DNA from: Gautieria morchelliformis
Taxonomy: Eukaryota > Basidiomycota > Agaricomycetes > Gomphales > Gomphaceae
NCBI GenBank assembly: GCA_015179125.1
Contig: WHVA01000103.1
Location: 186,001-250,000 of the forward strand
Direction: 5' to 3'
Length of the DNA: 64,000 nucleotides
Shown: positions 11,401-22,969 of the stretch, in pieces
Layout: each line of letters begins with the position of its first letter
How positions within the stretch are numbered: the first letter of the stretch is position 1
Position numbers and translations under genes: made by a program
The notes under the pieces: model-generated
Told to the model about the DNA's origin: nothing
Databases searched by the model: none
What the model saw: only the letters and a program-made list of their open reading frames with translations

Positions 11401-11950
11401 ACGTCTTAACCCAATAGTCAGCTCCACTACATGCTAGACGCCGAATTATCCATATCCTGATATACTGCCACGATGAGATGGTGCCTCTACTGAGGCTATC
11501 CAGCATTGCTGAACTTGCAATTTTAGGTCATAGTCCCTTTTGTTTCCTCGTATTCATCTTTGTCCATCTCCTTATATGTCACACTGACATGGATGGCGAT
11601 GCGGAACGATGCCACCGGTGTGTCATCTTCGTCATACGCCGTACCTTTGCCAACGCCCGCCTTACCACACACGTCATCTTGTCGCGGTTGGTTTTCATTG
11701 GAGGACCAACCACGTGCCGTTCGACGTCAAATTGCTTGAAAGGATTTCTAAAACCCCGAATCACTTCCCGCCCATGCTGGGTGCAGTGAACAATCTGACG
11801 AGAATATTCAGGCGGCTAACCATATCTGATACCACTTGGTATTACTAACCTAAATTCTTTTTCTTATAGTGTTCATCTATCAGACACACCCGTATTGCAA
11901 ATTATACAGTGCTTCAGAGATGCTGTGAATATCTGTTGATCTCGCAGCAC
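8500..11950. other. About 3.4 kb without a recognised gene or repeat
   Basis: Only short open frames with no recognisable domains, on both strands and heavily overlapping. CpG is frequent here compared with the decayed transposons, so it may be non-repeat host sequence (inference). A TATATATATATCTCC stretch occurs at 10855. No tRNA cloverleaf was recognised. Confidence 0.45.
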
Positions 11951-11959
11951 CCATAACCA

Positions 11960-12053
11960 GAATCTTATATATACACATTCCGCGGTCTGCTACTCCAACC
12001 CTACATCGCTACAACCTCCCTCGTCTGCATCCCATATTTTTCTTTCTTGTACC
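11960..12053 (+). promoter_or_regulatory. Putative core promoter and 5' UTR of the DUF6533 gene
   Basis: CTTATATATACACATTCC (TATA-like) lies about 85 bases before the ATG at 12054. It is followed by a pyrimidine-rich leader (CTACAACCTCCCTCGTCTG.. TTTTTCTTTCTTGTACC), typical of fungal promoters. No transcript evidence. Confidence 0.4.
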
Positions 12054-13857
12054 ATGGCTCAGCAGACGGACCCCTCGGCTATTATCCAAGTACTATCAGA
12101 CAGGTACGTGCTTACTACATTGAGTGAGACGCAGAAGAACTTACCTGAACTAGCTTTGCCATCAACTCTGTCACCTTCGCAGCGCTTGGTATGCGTACAT
12201 GTCCCGTCTAATTTCGCGATGCCCATACCTTGTCCCACAGCACTGCTCATCTACGACATTCTTCTCACCCTGCCATCTGAGATCTGGCACATTTGGTGCA
12301 AGAACGTCAAAATCGGCTCCATTCTCTATTTATTGGGTCGTTACCCGCCTTTGGTTATGTTTCTTATTGCTATATATGTCAAACTACCTAACATATCCCT
12401 CGAGGTGATTACTAAGGTTCTCATGTGTAACAACCCTACTAATTTGAATGAGGATCTAGTATGATTTTCATTCCTTATGAAGACGCAACATAGTGACCCA
12501 AATGTTTCAAGGAAATGTAATAATATAATTCATCTAAGGGTTGCTTTCGTTGTCCTACCTCTGGTTGGAGTACAGGGTGAATGATAATACCCATTTACTT
12601 TCCAATCAAACATATTAACACAATTTATTTGGCTAGGCCTTCTGCTAGCTCGCACCTATGCTATCTCCTTTCAGAATCAAAGAGTTTTGGGTGTCCTTGG
12701 GCTGCTTATGCTTGGGGTTATTATCCTGGAAGTGGTATGTCCCTGTGCAGACTGTGAATAAAAAGCATAAAAGAAATAATATATATTCACTTCACTGGAT
12801 ATAGTATCTGTCTGTTTTGAACAACTGCAATCCCACTGGTTCACAAGTTAATAAATTGAATTTGTCAGTAGGGACTGGGACTTTCTACCTAGATTTATAC
12901 TAAAAAGTTCTTTAGGTGTAAGATATAGAGGCCTGGACTTACCCAATCTGCCTCTGAATACCTTTGACAGTTGCTACCATCAGTAATGTTGCTATAATGC
13001 TTTTTAACACTGGAGTTGTGATAGTAACCATTCTGAGCTCAATTCAAACCTTGAAGCTTTGGCAGAAAGGCAAAATTCAAGGTAAGAAATCACTCATTAG
13101 TCTAGTGATTTACCAAGGTGAGTATACAACATATGGCTTATGTGTGTGGACATATCACTAATCTACAGGTAAGGCTTTGTCAGATATGGGTATGGAATAT
13201 GGTTCCTATGATATTTCATATATCTGATTCATATTCAGATTTGTGCTTACAATTATTTTGGCTGCCACTATCACAACGAAGGTATGGGTTAGTTACAAAC
13301 CTGTTGAGCTTCAGAGTTTACTTGATGTTCTCTCTCAACTCAGGTGTTAAGGGTATGTGAGGTATTGATGATGATAATAAAGTGGCTAATATCAGCTCCT
13401 TCATTATATAAAGTCAAGCCTTGCTGCCATCTTAGGCCCTTTACAGAGCAGGTATATTCTCATAAAGTTGAGAAGAAAGACATGATAGTACTAACAGTGC
13501 ACATACAGCTTGTCATCAGTCATCATCTCCCGGTTCCATCTAACTCTCCAAGAGAGACATGGTCATCTTCACAGCCCCTCATTGTCTACTCTTTCATTCT
13601 CCACCATCAAAGCTGCCAGACAGAGTGTTCACAATGCCATAGTGGCTGAGTTTGGGAACCCATATTTGAGCCAGGATATTAGTGCTGAGACATTGGAGGA
13701 CTATATGGCTGTTCAGGAAAGCCAGCATGAAGCTGCTGGGCCAGCTGGGATAGAATTGCATGAGTTTCCTTGGGCAACTGGATGGCCTTGTGATGTAGAA
13801 ATGGCAGGGCCTATTGTCTCCAGTGAGCAGTTGATGTCTCATTCAGACACTGGTTAA
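12054..13857 (+). CDS. DUF6533-domain membrane protein, multi-exon
   Basis: Host gene of the DUF6533 family, multi-pass membrane proteins of unknown function found in basidiomycetes. MAQQTDPSAIIQVLSD starts at 12054. The signature ALLIYDILLTLPSEIWHIW and LYLLGRYPPLVMFLIAIY lies at 12240-12380. The next exon reads LLARTYAISFQNQRVLGVLG (12642-12735). After that come VATISNVAIMLFNTGVVIV (12970-13080) and FVLTIILAATITTK (13243-13285). The C-terminal part has the family motif SSVIISRFHLTLQERHG (13510-13560) and ends at 13857. Typical GT-AG introns separate these (for example 13120-13170, and one ending CAG near 13240). The N-terminal splice pattern between 12104 and 12240 and the exons between 12430 and 12640 are unresolved. 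No stop was seen inside the exons I could place. It has several hydrophobic segments, consistent with a plasma- or endomembrane location (inference). Confidence 0.75.
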
Positions 13858-14402
13858 TGAATGGTTCAGTAGAGTCTGGAAGAACAGCACAGTTTGATGA
13901 CAGTATCCAAGCTAATGTATCATAACTGCAATTGCAATACACCCCAATAGTCAAGATGCAGATACTTACATTAACCATCCTGTTCTAACTATTCCAATCT
14001 ACCAATCTATTGCAGTGCTCTGCAATTAGTCACCATAGACTATTTGACTATCTACTGACTCTGCCACCCATATTTCCAAAAAACCATATATATATGTATG
14101 ATGTGATGCTTCTAATTTGACTGTTTGTAATGGATTATTACTTTGCTTCATGAAAATACCATTCATACATTGTTGCTAGAGTCTGTGCACTGTGTGAAGA
14201 TTGAAGAAACACATCTCAAGGAGAAGGCAGGGTGAGGCCTGGGTTGAGTACAAGGAAATAAACTGCATGTGGTGCATGCACATGTGTGGGATCCTGAGCT
14301 GGTCTCAAGTACATGTTCTGTTATGTGGTTTGTAAATGCTATGAAATGGATAGGAAATATTTCCAACAACACCATTATCACATTCTTATGCATGGGGGCA
14401 CC
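13858..14402. other. 3' flank of the DUF6533 gene; nothing recognised
   Basis: AT-rich intergenic sequence. No open frame with a recognised domain, no clear repeat. Confidence 0.4.
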
Positions 14403-14878
14403 TGTCATGACTCATTTATTTTGGCATAATCCATCTCCATTTGACTCATCACACTTCGACATGTCCATCTGCTCCATTTGCCATTCAATCAGTTCACTGA
14501 GCTCCTCTGCCATTCACATCATTCACCCTCACCCCCACCATTAGTCATGACTAAGCACCCCTGACCAACACCAGAATACATCACTATCTCTATCACCCAT
14601 TGGTCCTGGGTCCACATGTGGTGCTTATATGGTTAGGAACCATTTGTGCAGCAGCCTACCCACCTTTCATGCAGGCCTAAGAGCCCAGAGTCAGCACAGG
14701 ATATGAGTCATGCAGGTCCCGAGGCATGTGTCATGACCTGTTTGTTTCGACCTACCTAATCATCATCCAATTCATTGACACTCTGACATATCCATTCACT
14801 TCATTTGCCAATTTGATTCTGTAAAGATGACAATCTTATGCCTTGTGTCACAAGGGCACAACAGAACTTGACCGAGGA
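14403..14878 (+). repeat. Old LTR-like remnant related to the TGTCATGAC family
   Basis: Two heads, TGTCATGACTCATTTATTT at 14403 and TGTCATGACCTGTTTGTTT at 14729, resemble the start of the 1-kb LTR family at 29561, 53783 and 58456. The body has diverged strongly, so this looks older. The gypsy element at 14884 inserted directly beside or into it. Confidence 0.4.
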
Positions 14879-14883
14879 GTGGT

Positions 14884-15373
14884 TGTCAGGGGACACCCTG
14901 TTTTCCATTTCCAGTTCCGACACCACACCCAGTTCCGACTCTATTTCCGACACCGGTTCCGGTTCCAATTCCATCTCCGCCTCCGCTTTCGGAAATGATT
15001 CCGCTTCTGGGAGAACTTCTACCAGTTCTGTTCGCCTTGCCAGTTCCACTCCAATTTCCGACTTCCGCTCTCGGAACAGTGTCGGAAATCAAACGACTCG
15101 CGTAATAGGTGGCATCAAGGGTCGATCAAGGGTCAGGGAGGTCAGGGAGATGCAGGGTTGATGGCGGGTGCCAAGTGTTGTCCCTGGCTGCGAAACGTAG
15201 TATAATACGGGCTCGCTGACATTGGGGGTCCTTAGACTTTTCTCTTTGGATTTCCCCTTGTCAGGTGAGAATCCCCTCTCTTGTATACTCTGTTCATTTA
15301 TACATGCTTTGGATTTCCCCTTGTCAGTTGTGTGGTAGTGTTATCTCCACAACCAGCCAGGGTTGCCCTTACA
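14884..15373 (+). repeat. 5' LTR of the first chromovirus
   Basis: 490 bp, TG..CA ends, rich in TTCCG repeats in the first 200 bases. A TATAATACGGG box at about 15201 may be the LTR promoter. GGATTTCCCCTTGTCAG occurs twice near the end. Confidence 0.93.
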
Positions 15374-16736
15374 GCAGAAAAGTCTCTTCCCTAGAGGACC
15401 GGCGGTCGTACTGCGCGTTGCATTCGCCATAGGTGCGTTCGGAATCGGAGACAGCGACTTGGAGATCGCAACCTCTTCTGCACACACAGCGTACAACAGC
15501 CCCTCTTCTTACGTCGAGCTCCCAACCCCGGAAATCCCGTCCCATATTTCTCCTTCTGACATGGATCCGGACGATCGTCTTCGGAATATGGAGGAGGAAC
15601 TGACACGGAACCGGATGAAGACCGACGCGATTGAAACAGCCTTACAAGCGATTTTGGCTAAGTTAGATATTCCACAAAGTGGTGGAAATGAAATGCTGGA
15701 TGATCTGGATTTCGGAAAAGCGGAAGTAGCGGAAGAGAAGGTCTCCGCGAAGTTAGCAAAGGTCAAACCTGCAACTCCGGCGGACTTTGACAGAGATCGG
15801 GTGAAGGGATGCGCATTCTTCAACACATGCAGCATCTACTTCGCAATTGTCGGAGACCTCTTTCCGAACGACCAGGCTCGGATTCACTGGGCATTGTGCT
15901 TTTTCAAGTTGGACCGTGCAGCCCGTTTTTCAAACAAGGTGATCTGACATGAAGCAAAGGGCAAGGCGAACTACTTCCGGGACTGGGACGCCTTCGAGAA
16001 AACATTTTCCGACCAGTTCTGCCCAAAAAATGAGCAGCTCACAGCCCTTACGAAGCTCGAGGGGACCAGCTGGTACCAGGCCAAGGATCCGGTCGATGAC
16101 TACATCGATCGCTTCCAGGAGCTCATCGACCTTGTGGAGTATGACGACGACAAGACGATCGTCATCAAATTCCGACGAGGACTTGATCCGACACTCCAGA
16201 ACCAAGTCGCGCTGCTTGGGGATGGAGCTCCGGATTTTGATGACCCGGAAGGGTGGTACCAAGCTGCGCAGAGGGTGTCCCGGAACAGGGAAGCAAACAA
16301 GGCCTTTGTGGAGACAAACCGGAACATGACATGCAGTTCCGCTCGTCCTACTCCACCCGTGCCAAAACCCGGAAGTGCATTCATTCCCACTTGGAAAATA
16401 TTTCCGATGGTTGTTCCACCTGCTCCTATTAGGAACCCTAGCCCCCCTCCCTCGAAGAGTGGCCCTGCACCGATGGATGTTGACCGCATGTGCGGAAAAG
16501 GCCACGGAACCATCACCTGCTGCCGATGCCGACAACCAGGCCACTATGCCCGCGAGTGCCCCCAAGCCTTTGACATCCGGCTTATGACCACAGAGGAGAA
16601 ACTTGAGCTCCTTCCAGAGCTCCTCGCACTCGCAGACATAAGCGGAGTGCCCACTGTGGAAGGAATTTCCGAAAATGCGGAACATGGTCCACCGGAAGCG
16701 GAGGATGCGTCGGATTTTGTGACGTGCAGCGGGTGA
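15363..16736 (+). pseudogene. gag: Chromovirus Gag region (fossil)
   Basis: Gag-like coding region between the 5' LTR and protease. A plausible Gag start is the ATG near 15560 (MDPDDRLRNMEEELTRNRMK), which opens with a coiled-coil-like stretch. The centre (16000-16300) has the retrotransposon Gag fold signature DDYIDRFQELIDLVEYDD. A CCHC knuckle CCRCRQPGHYARECP is at 16520-16560. Gag would form the particle and package RNA. The region is broken. Confidence 0.8.
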
Positions 16737-16865
16737 GATGTGTGCCCCTGCTGCCTGTACATAACCGGTTTGCCTGTCTTGAAGTAGAGAATCAAAAGCC
16801 CCCACTCCCCTCACTTCGTACAGACCCACCGGATAAAGTCACACAAAAACCAAATCGGACACCCC

Positions 16866-17428
16866 TGTTACGATACGATCCGTCGTAAGGTTGACCGAGG
16901 TCGGGGACGAAACCCGAGTCAAGGTCCGAGGTTACAGGGCGAGGTTTGGATGGGGAAGTCGGAGAGGGACTTGGCTTCAGCTTATGTGCTACGCCGACCC
17001 TACGCACGAGTCCCAACTTCGGAGGTAAACGAATAAGAGGCGAGGTTCTAGCTTAAGAGGCGAGGCGTAGAAACTAGCTAGGGATCGAAGGGACACGATA
17101 GTTGATTTTCAGACTGAGGAGTAGGAATGCATACAAGGGGGTTATATACGGACGAGGTGCAAGTCAGGGGCGAACGGATTAGTGGAGGTCAGGGCGAGGT
17201 CAGGAGACCGAGGTCAGGGCGAGGTAATATACGAATGATGCGTGATGGAGCGGAATCAGTAACTAAGGGGGATACGGGCATGGGATCAAGGTCGGATATG
17301 AGTTCAAGCTCGGGCTCGGGCTCGGGCGCGGATAAGTATCATATGTACTCGGGCACGGATATCACAAGGCTTGGGGCTCGGAAGAAGGTTCTACCGGTAA
17401 GTAGCCGGCCAAAGGCCGGGTCCTTACA
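16866..17428 (-). repeat. Solo LTR inserted in the first chromovirus (563 bp)
   Basis: Read on the minus strand it starts TGTAAGGACCCGGCC and ends CGTATCGTAACA. A perfect 5-bp duplication ACCCC flanks it (16861-16865, 17429-17433). It is rich in GAGG/CGAGGT motifs on the plus strand. The insertion is younger than the chromovirus that contains it. No internal part of its own element is present. Orientation is a guess from the TGTAAGG start common in fungal LTRs. Confidence 0.88.
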
Positions 17429-17439
17429 ACCCCGTCCAT

Positions 17440-19974
17440 CCTGCATCCGCCCTTGGGAGAAATGCCTTCCGAAGCGCTATGTTGTCGCTGCCACCCCTGG
17501 CCCCAAGTCACTAGTCATTAAGGTGGAGATCCAGATGACAGATACGGCGGAAGTCAAATCCGGACCCGCCCTTGTCGATTGCGGGGCCACTGGTCAGTTT
17601 ATAGACCGGGACTATGTGGAACGGAACTGACTGACCATGCGGAAGTTGCAACGTGCAATCCCGGTGTTCAATGTGGATGGAAGCCCCAATGAGGCAGGGT
17701 CAATCACGGAGATAGTAGACATAATTCTCCGCTACGATGGGCACTCAGAACACACTTCCTTTGCAGTCACCAGCCTGGGGAAGCAAGACATCATCCTCGG
17801 GTTTACCTGGCTTCAGGAGCACAACCCGGAGGTCAATTGGCAGACTCGGAAGGTACTGATGAGTCGATGTCCAGCCAAGTGTCACATGTGCCGGTTGGAA
17901 GTGCAGAAGGAACGCCAGGAGCAGCGGAAGACCGAACGGCTCATACAGACATGTCGTTCTGGCCCCCATCCACTGCTTGCAGAAGAAGACTCGGAAGCGG
18001 AATTTGAACCGGATCCCACTTCCAATTCCGATTCCGATTCCGATTCCGACTCCGACGTCATCCGACTCGGCCCGGAAGACACTCTGGCGGAAGGGGAGCG
18101 CTTGCTGTACGTAAACCTTCCGCCGGAAGCGGAACACATCTGCGCCACCGGAAATATTTCGCAATGCCTTGCTGAAGCCTCCAAGAGGCATGATAGAGTG
18201 GAGGCGGAAATTCCGGAGTACCTGCGGGAGTTCGAGGACGTCTTTTCCAAGGAGTGGTTTGATGCCCTGCCTCCACGGAAGCTGTGGGACCACGCCATCG
18301 AGTTGGAGCCTGGGTCAAAGCCCACCAACTGCAAAGTCTACCCACTGTCACCCAAGGAGCAGGTAGAGCTCGATGCATTCCTTGTGGAAAACCTCCGTAC
18401 AGGGAGGATCCGCCCCTCCAAGTCACCCATGGCATCTCCGGTGTTCTTCATCAAGAAGAAGGACGGCTCGCTCAGACTTGTGCAGGATTACCGGGCCTTG
18501 AATGCGATCACGATCAAGAACCGGTACCCCATTCCACTCATTTCTGAACTGATCACACAACTCTGTGGGGCGAGGTACTTCACTAAGCTGGATGTCCGCT
18601 GGGGCTTCAATAATGTCTGGATCCGGGAGGGAGACGAGTGGAAGGCCGCATTCCACACCAACTGAGGACTCTTTGAGCCACAGGTCATGTTCTTCGGCCT
18701 CACCAACAGTCCTGCCACATTCCAGACGATGATGAATGACATTTTCGGTGACATGATAGCAGAAGGGTTTGTCTGCGTCTACCTCGATGACATCCTCATC
18801 TTCACAAAAACAATGTCAGAACATCGGGAAGTCGTGCGGAGAGTGCTGGAACGGCTCCGGGAGTACAACCTGTGTCTCAAGCCGGAAAAGTGCGAATTTG
18901 AGCGGATGCGGATAGAGTATCTTGGGGTGATTGTGTCGGAAGGAAAGGTGGAAATGGACCCAGTCAAAGTTTCCGGTGTGTCGGATTGGCCTGTGCCGCG
19001 GAACAAGAAGGAGGTGAGGTCCTTCATTGGGTTTGTCAATTTCTACCGGCGGTTCATCAAGGACTTCTCCTGCCACGCCTGTGCCCTCTTCGACCTCACC
19101 AAGAAGGAGGTTGGATGGCGGTGGGGAGAGCCGGAACAGGCCTCCTTTGACAAACTCAAAGAGCTGATCACTTCTGCCCCGGTCCTGATCTTTCCCGACG
19201 ACTCTCGCCCTTATCGAGTCGAGGTGGATTCTTCCGACACAGCTACCGGAGCGGTCTTGTTCCAACAGTCATCGGAAGATGGTGGGGGGTGGCATCCGAT
19301 TGCCTTCTTCTCTAAGAGCCTTAGTCCGGTTGAGCGGAACTATGAGATCCATGACAAGGAGATGCTGGCAATCATCTGAGCGCTGGAGGAGTGGTGACAC
19401 TTCCTCGAGGGTGCTCTATGCCCATTTGAGATCTGGACAGACCACAAGAACCTTGAGTATTTCTGCACATCTAAGAAGTTGAACCGACGACAAGCACGGT
19501 GGTCCCTACACCTGTCCCGGTTCGACTTCATGCTCCACCACCGGCCCGGCCGCACCATGGGCAATCCCGATGCCCTATCCCGCCGTGCGGATCATGGGAG
19601 CGGAAGTGGAGACAACGCGGATATGACACTGCTCCGCCCAAGTCTCTTTGCAATCCACGCCCTAGAAGGAGTGACTGCAGTTGGGGCGGAAGCGGAAATA
19701 CTCCGAGATATCCGGAGGCAGTACCGGAATGGAGAGAAGGAGGAGTCGGTGGTGAAGGCAGTGGAGGAACTTCGGAAAGGGCACTCATGGTCTGTACGGG
19801 CAGCGGAATGGTCGGAACGTGATGGACTGCTCCACTTCAGAGGCAAGGTCTACGTTCCAGGTGGGGCGGACTTCCGCCGCTGCATCGTGTCCCAGCACCA
19901 TGACACACGGGTCGCTGGGCATGCTGGCAGGTGGAAGATGCTGGAGTTAGTGGCTCAGAATTACTGGTGGCCTC
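17440..19974 (+). pseudogene. pol: Chromovirus protease, reverse transcriptase and RNase H (fossil)
   Basis: The aspartic protease motif LVDCGATGQF is at about 17570. RT follows from about 18290 with SKSPMASPVFFIKKKDGSLR, YFTKLDVRWGFNN, and the active-site YLDDILIFT at about 18780. RNase H follows with VEVDSSDTATGAVLFQQSS and WSLHLSRFDFMLHHRPGRTM. The HHCC finger of integrase begins near 19890 (HHDTRVAGHAGRWK). An acidic Ser/Asp run encoded by (TTCCGA)n lies near 18030. Broken, with a few breaks. The order protease-RT-RNase H-integrase places it in Ty3/gypsy. Confidence 0.88.
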
Positions 19975-21042
19975 TGTTGTGATAAATGCAACTATCTCAT
20001 TTCAAATCATTTATATATAAAAGAAACTAATAAAGAAAGAAAAAAAAGAAAAAAAAAATCAAAAAGAAACAGAAATGATATTTATGATAGATGTCGGCGC
20101 AGACGACGATCACACGAATTTACGACATGCTATATTACCCATAGATTGGGTAATGTACAGAAGTTCGAGCATCGACCACGTGCGGTCGATCAGGGACGGC
20201 GCGCCTATCGAGTGATGGCATCGGCCATGACGTCGACAGGCGCCAGGCCATAGGCACCGAGGGGTGCGGGCACCAAACGCCGCAGAGGACAATAGACTGC
20301 GCAGGAATATAGGGTGCTGTGGAGCGACCTGAGAATGTCATCCGCAGTACACATACTCAATTAGCTGCCCCACAGAAAGGGCACAGAGACAGCGGCCCCA
20401 TCTCCAAGCCCAGCATATATGCTGGGCAGGGTAAACTCAACTCCATTTTTCTATTTGAACCCCATGACACGTCTGACTGATTACTATCTTAACATCATGT
20501 GCACAGGGGCTTTGTATACTAGGTACAGATCTCTATTCCAAAGCCCAGACAATCCTGACACCATCCTCATCACCCCATGACTTTATGACTATAAATTAGT
20601 CACCCCTTAGCTACAAACAGTTTTTCGACCCATCTGTCTAATATCTTGAACACTAGTAGTTACTATCAACATAGTATAAATAGCTAGTACAAATGTATGA
20701 ACGAAATCATCCAGAATCGATTATTCTGCCTCCTGAAATTGCTGTAGTCTTGTTTGATAGCTACAGAGCTCAGATCTTGATAGTTTATTCCAAATCTTCG
20801 TCGAGGGTCTACTATCACTGTTTACACTATACTACCTTCAAAGCGAATGCTTTTGATTTGGTTATCCCTTGGATCGACACCGTTCTTCTGTCGACACGGT
20901 CACGTGACTCTCATTCATCAGTGCTGGACGTGCCTCGAAGGGCTTAGTCAGCACACAGAAGAGGGGCGAACACAGTGGTTCCAGTCACTGAGCAATAGAT
21001 TCTATTCGTTGAAAGGTACTAATTAACACCTTAATCCAAAAC
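19975..21042. mobile_element. Unclassified 1068-bp insertion in chromovirus integrase
   Basis: It interrupts the integrase region between the HHCC finger and the catalytic core. CCTC is present at both edges (19971-19974 and 21043-21046), probably a 4-bp target duplication. It starts TGTTGTGATAAATGCAAC and ends AATCCAAAAC, with no clear inverted repeats. It has an A-rich tract (20030-20090) and an 84-residue open frame at 20693-20947 (starts MYERNHPESIILPPEIAVVL) preceded by TATAAATAG at 20676. The frame is not recognised. It could be a solo LTR with atypical ends or a non-autonomous element. Confidence 0.6.
20693..20947 (+). CDS. 84-residue open frame inside the unclassified insert
   Basis: The frame begins 17 bases after a TATAAATAG box and runs 84 residues to a TAG/TAA-type stop. 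It is a mixed hydrophobic/basic sequence with ILPPEIAVVLFDSY and YYHCLHYTTFKANAF. I do not recognise it, and it may be chance. Its position in an insert of unknown class is the only reason to list it. Confidence 0.2.
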   Translation: MYERNHPESIILPPEIAVVLFDSYRAQILIVYSKSSSRVYYHCLHYTTFKANAFDLVIPWIDTVLLSTRSRDSHSSVLDVPRRA

Positions 21043-21046
21043 CCTC

Positions 21047-22280
21047 AGATGTCCCGCTACATTGGACAGTACGTGAAGACATGTGACCTTTGTCTCCGAA
21101 CCAAAGCACAACGACATCCGCCCGTCGGAGAACTTGTTCCGCTCCCGATTCCCGAATCCCGCTGGGACACCATCAGTGTCGACTTCATCGTTGAACTCCC
21201 AGAGTCTCATGGCTACGACGTGATCATGAACGTTGTGGATTCGGTAAGCAAGGTGTCCCACTTCATTCCGACGCACACGACGATCACAGCCCTCGGAGCG
21301 GCCCGCCTGTTCCTTGCACATGTCTGGAAGTTGCATGGGCTCCCAAAGCAAGTTGTTTCCGACCGAGGTCCGCAATTTGTCGCGGAACTGACTCGGGAGC
21401 TCTACCGCCTGCTCGGCATAAAGCTGGCTACCACCACAGCATACCATCCGCAGGGTGACGGACAGACGGAATGGGTCAATCAGGAGTTGGAGCAATATCT
21501 CTGCCTCTTTGTCAATGAGAGGCAGGATGACTGGGATGAGTTACTTCCACTGGCGGAATTCCAATACAACAACCATGTACATTCCGCCACACAACAGACT
21601 CCCTTCATGCTTGACTCCGGACGACACCCGCGGATGGGCTTCGAACCACGCCAGGCTGACTCCCGACTCGAGATGGTCAATGAGTTCCGGGACTGCATGG
21701 AGTCCACCCTTTCGGAAGCCAAGTCGGCCCTTGCGAAGGCCAAGGATGACATGGCAAGGTACTACAACCAACGCCGGGTTCCTGCCCCAGAGTACCAAGT
21801 TGGAGACAAGGTGTATCTAGGTGCAAGTGACATCCGCACCACACGCCCTTCGCAGAAGCTTTCCCACCGCTACCTTGGGCCCTCCACAGTGACGTGGAGG
21901 GTTGGATGGAATGCATACCGCCTCCGACTTCTGATGTCCATGTCCCACCTCCACCCCGTCTTCAACGTGGTGAAGTTACTCCCTATGCTTGAGGACCCAA
22001 TTCCAGGTCGGAAGGCTTGTCCGCCACCTCCGCCGGAAATTGTAGATGGGGAAGAGCACTATGTGGTGGAACGGATCCTGGACAGCCGGTTTGTGCGAGG
22101 ATGACTCCAATTCCTCGTGAAATGGGAAGGGTATGGGTACGAGGAGAATTTGTGGGTCCCAGAGCAAGACGTTTCCACTCCAGACAAACTCCGTGAGTTC
22201 TATAGGACACACCCTGGTGCCCCTTGCCGAATCCGCTCGCTGGCATTTCAATCCCTCGTGTCCCGTGCTTCGAGGACGTA
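21047..22280 (+). pseudogene. pol: Chromovirus integrase core and chromodomain (fossil)
   Basis: The integrase finger ends with CDLCLRTKAQRHPP, then WDTISVDFIVELPESHGYD carries the first catalytic Asp. VVSDRGPQFVAELTRELYRL has the second, and TAYHPQGDGQTEWVNQELEQ has the Glu. After the core come FNVVKLLPMLEDP and PPPPPEIVDGEEHYVVERIL, and then a chromodomain (FLVKWEGYGYEENLWVPEQD). In chromoviruses the chromodomain steers integration to heterochromatin marks. Broken. Confidence 0.88.
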
Positions 22281-22300
22281 GCACGCTAGAGGGGGGGTGA

Positions 22301-22790
22301 TGTCAGGGGACACCCTGTTTTCCATTTCCAGTTCTGACACCACATCCAGTTCTGACTCTATTTCCGACTCCGCTTCCGGTTCCAATTCCATCTCCGCCTC
22401 CGCTTTCGGAAATGATTCCGCTTCTGGGAGAACTTCCACCAGTTCTGTTCGCCTTGCCAGTTCCACTCCAATTTCCGACTTCCGCTCTCAGAACAGTGTC
22501 GGAAATCAAACGACTCGCGTAATAGGTGACATCAAGGGTCGATCAAGGGTCAGGGTGGTCAGGGAGATGCAGGATTGATGGCGGGTGCCAAGTGTTGTCC
22601 CTGGCTGCGCAACGTAGTATAATACGGGCTCACTGACATTGGGGGTCCTTAGACTTTTCTCTTTGGATTTCCCCTTGTCAGGTGAGAATCCCCTCTCTTG
22701 CATACTCTGTTCATTTATACATGCTTTGGATTTCCCCTTGTCAGTTGTGTGGTAGTGTGATCTCCACAACCAGCCAGGGTTGCCCTTACA
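22301..22790 (+). repeat. 3' LTR of the first chromovirus
   Basis: 490 bp, paired with 14884-15373. It is preceded by GAGGGGGGGTGA, the polypurine tract. Several of the differences from the 5' LTR are C/T or G/A changes at CpG. Confidence 0.93.
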
Positions 22791-22795
22791 GTGGT

Positions 22796-22960
22796 ATTCT
22801 GAATGCTACGTAGTGACAGTATAAGGGTAAGATGCGCTGGGGACCGCTGGCCGGTTCCCATGCATAAACTATACAGTGGGTCCCTAAGGGGCCCACTGGG
22901 ATTATGTAATAACTAGTATACATGTATGATACATAGGTTATTTACACCCTCCCCCTCTAT
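22796..22960. other. Short unique spacer between the two chromoviruses
   Basis: 165 bases that continue the sequence interrupted by the first chromovirus. They contain the inverted repeat GTGGGTCCC..GGGGCCCAC. No gene. Confidence 0.4.
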
Positions 22961-22969
22961 AGGCCAGCA

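Larger units (their letters stand above)
14884..22790 (+). mobile_element. Ty3/gypsy chromovirus (7.9 kb) with both LTRs and target duplication
   Basis: LTRs at 14884-15373 and 22301-22790, both 490 bp, begin TGTCAGGGGACACC and end GGTTGCCCTTACA. They differ at about 14 positions by my count (roughly 97% identical), so insertion is fairly recent. The flanking 5-bp duplication is GTGGT at 14879-14883 and 22791-22795. The internal order is gag, protease, RT, RNase H, integrase and chromodomain, all on the plus strand. It is broken, with about five breaks in the coding region plus two insertions: a solo LTR at 16866-17428 and a 1068-bp unclassified insert at 19975-21042. Confidence 0.93.

Noticed and set aside
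12104-12240. Read-through of the DUF6533 N-terminal region without introns
   Set aside because: The frame is open, but family members have no such insert and GT..AG signals are present; the exact splicing is left undecided.
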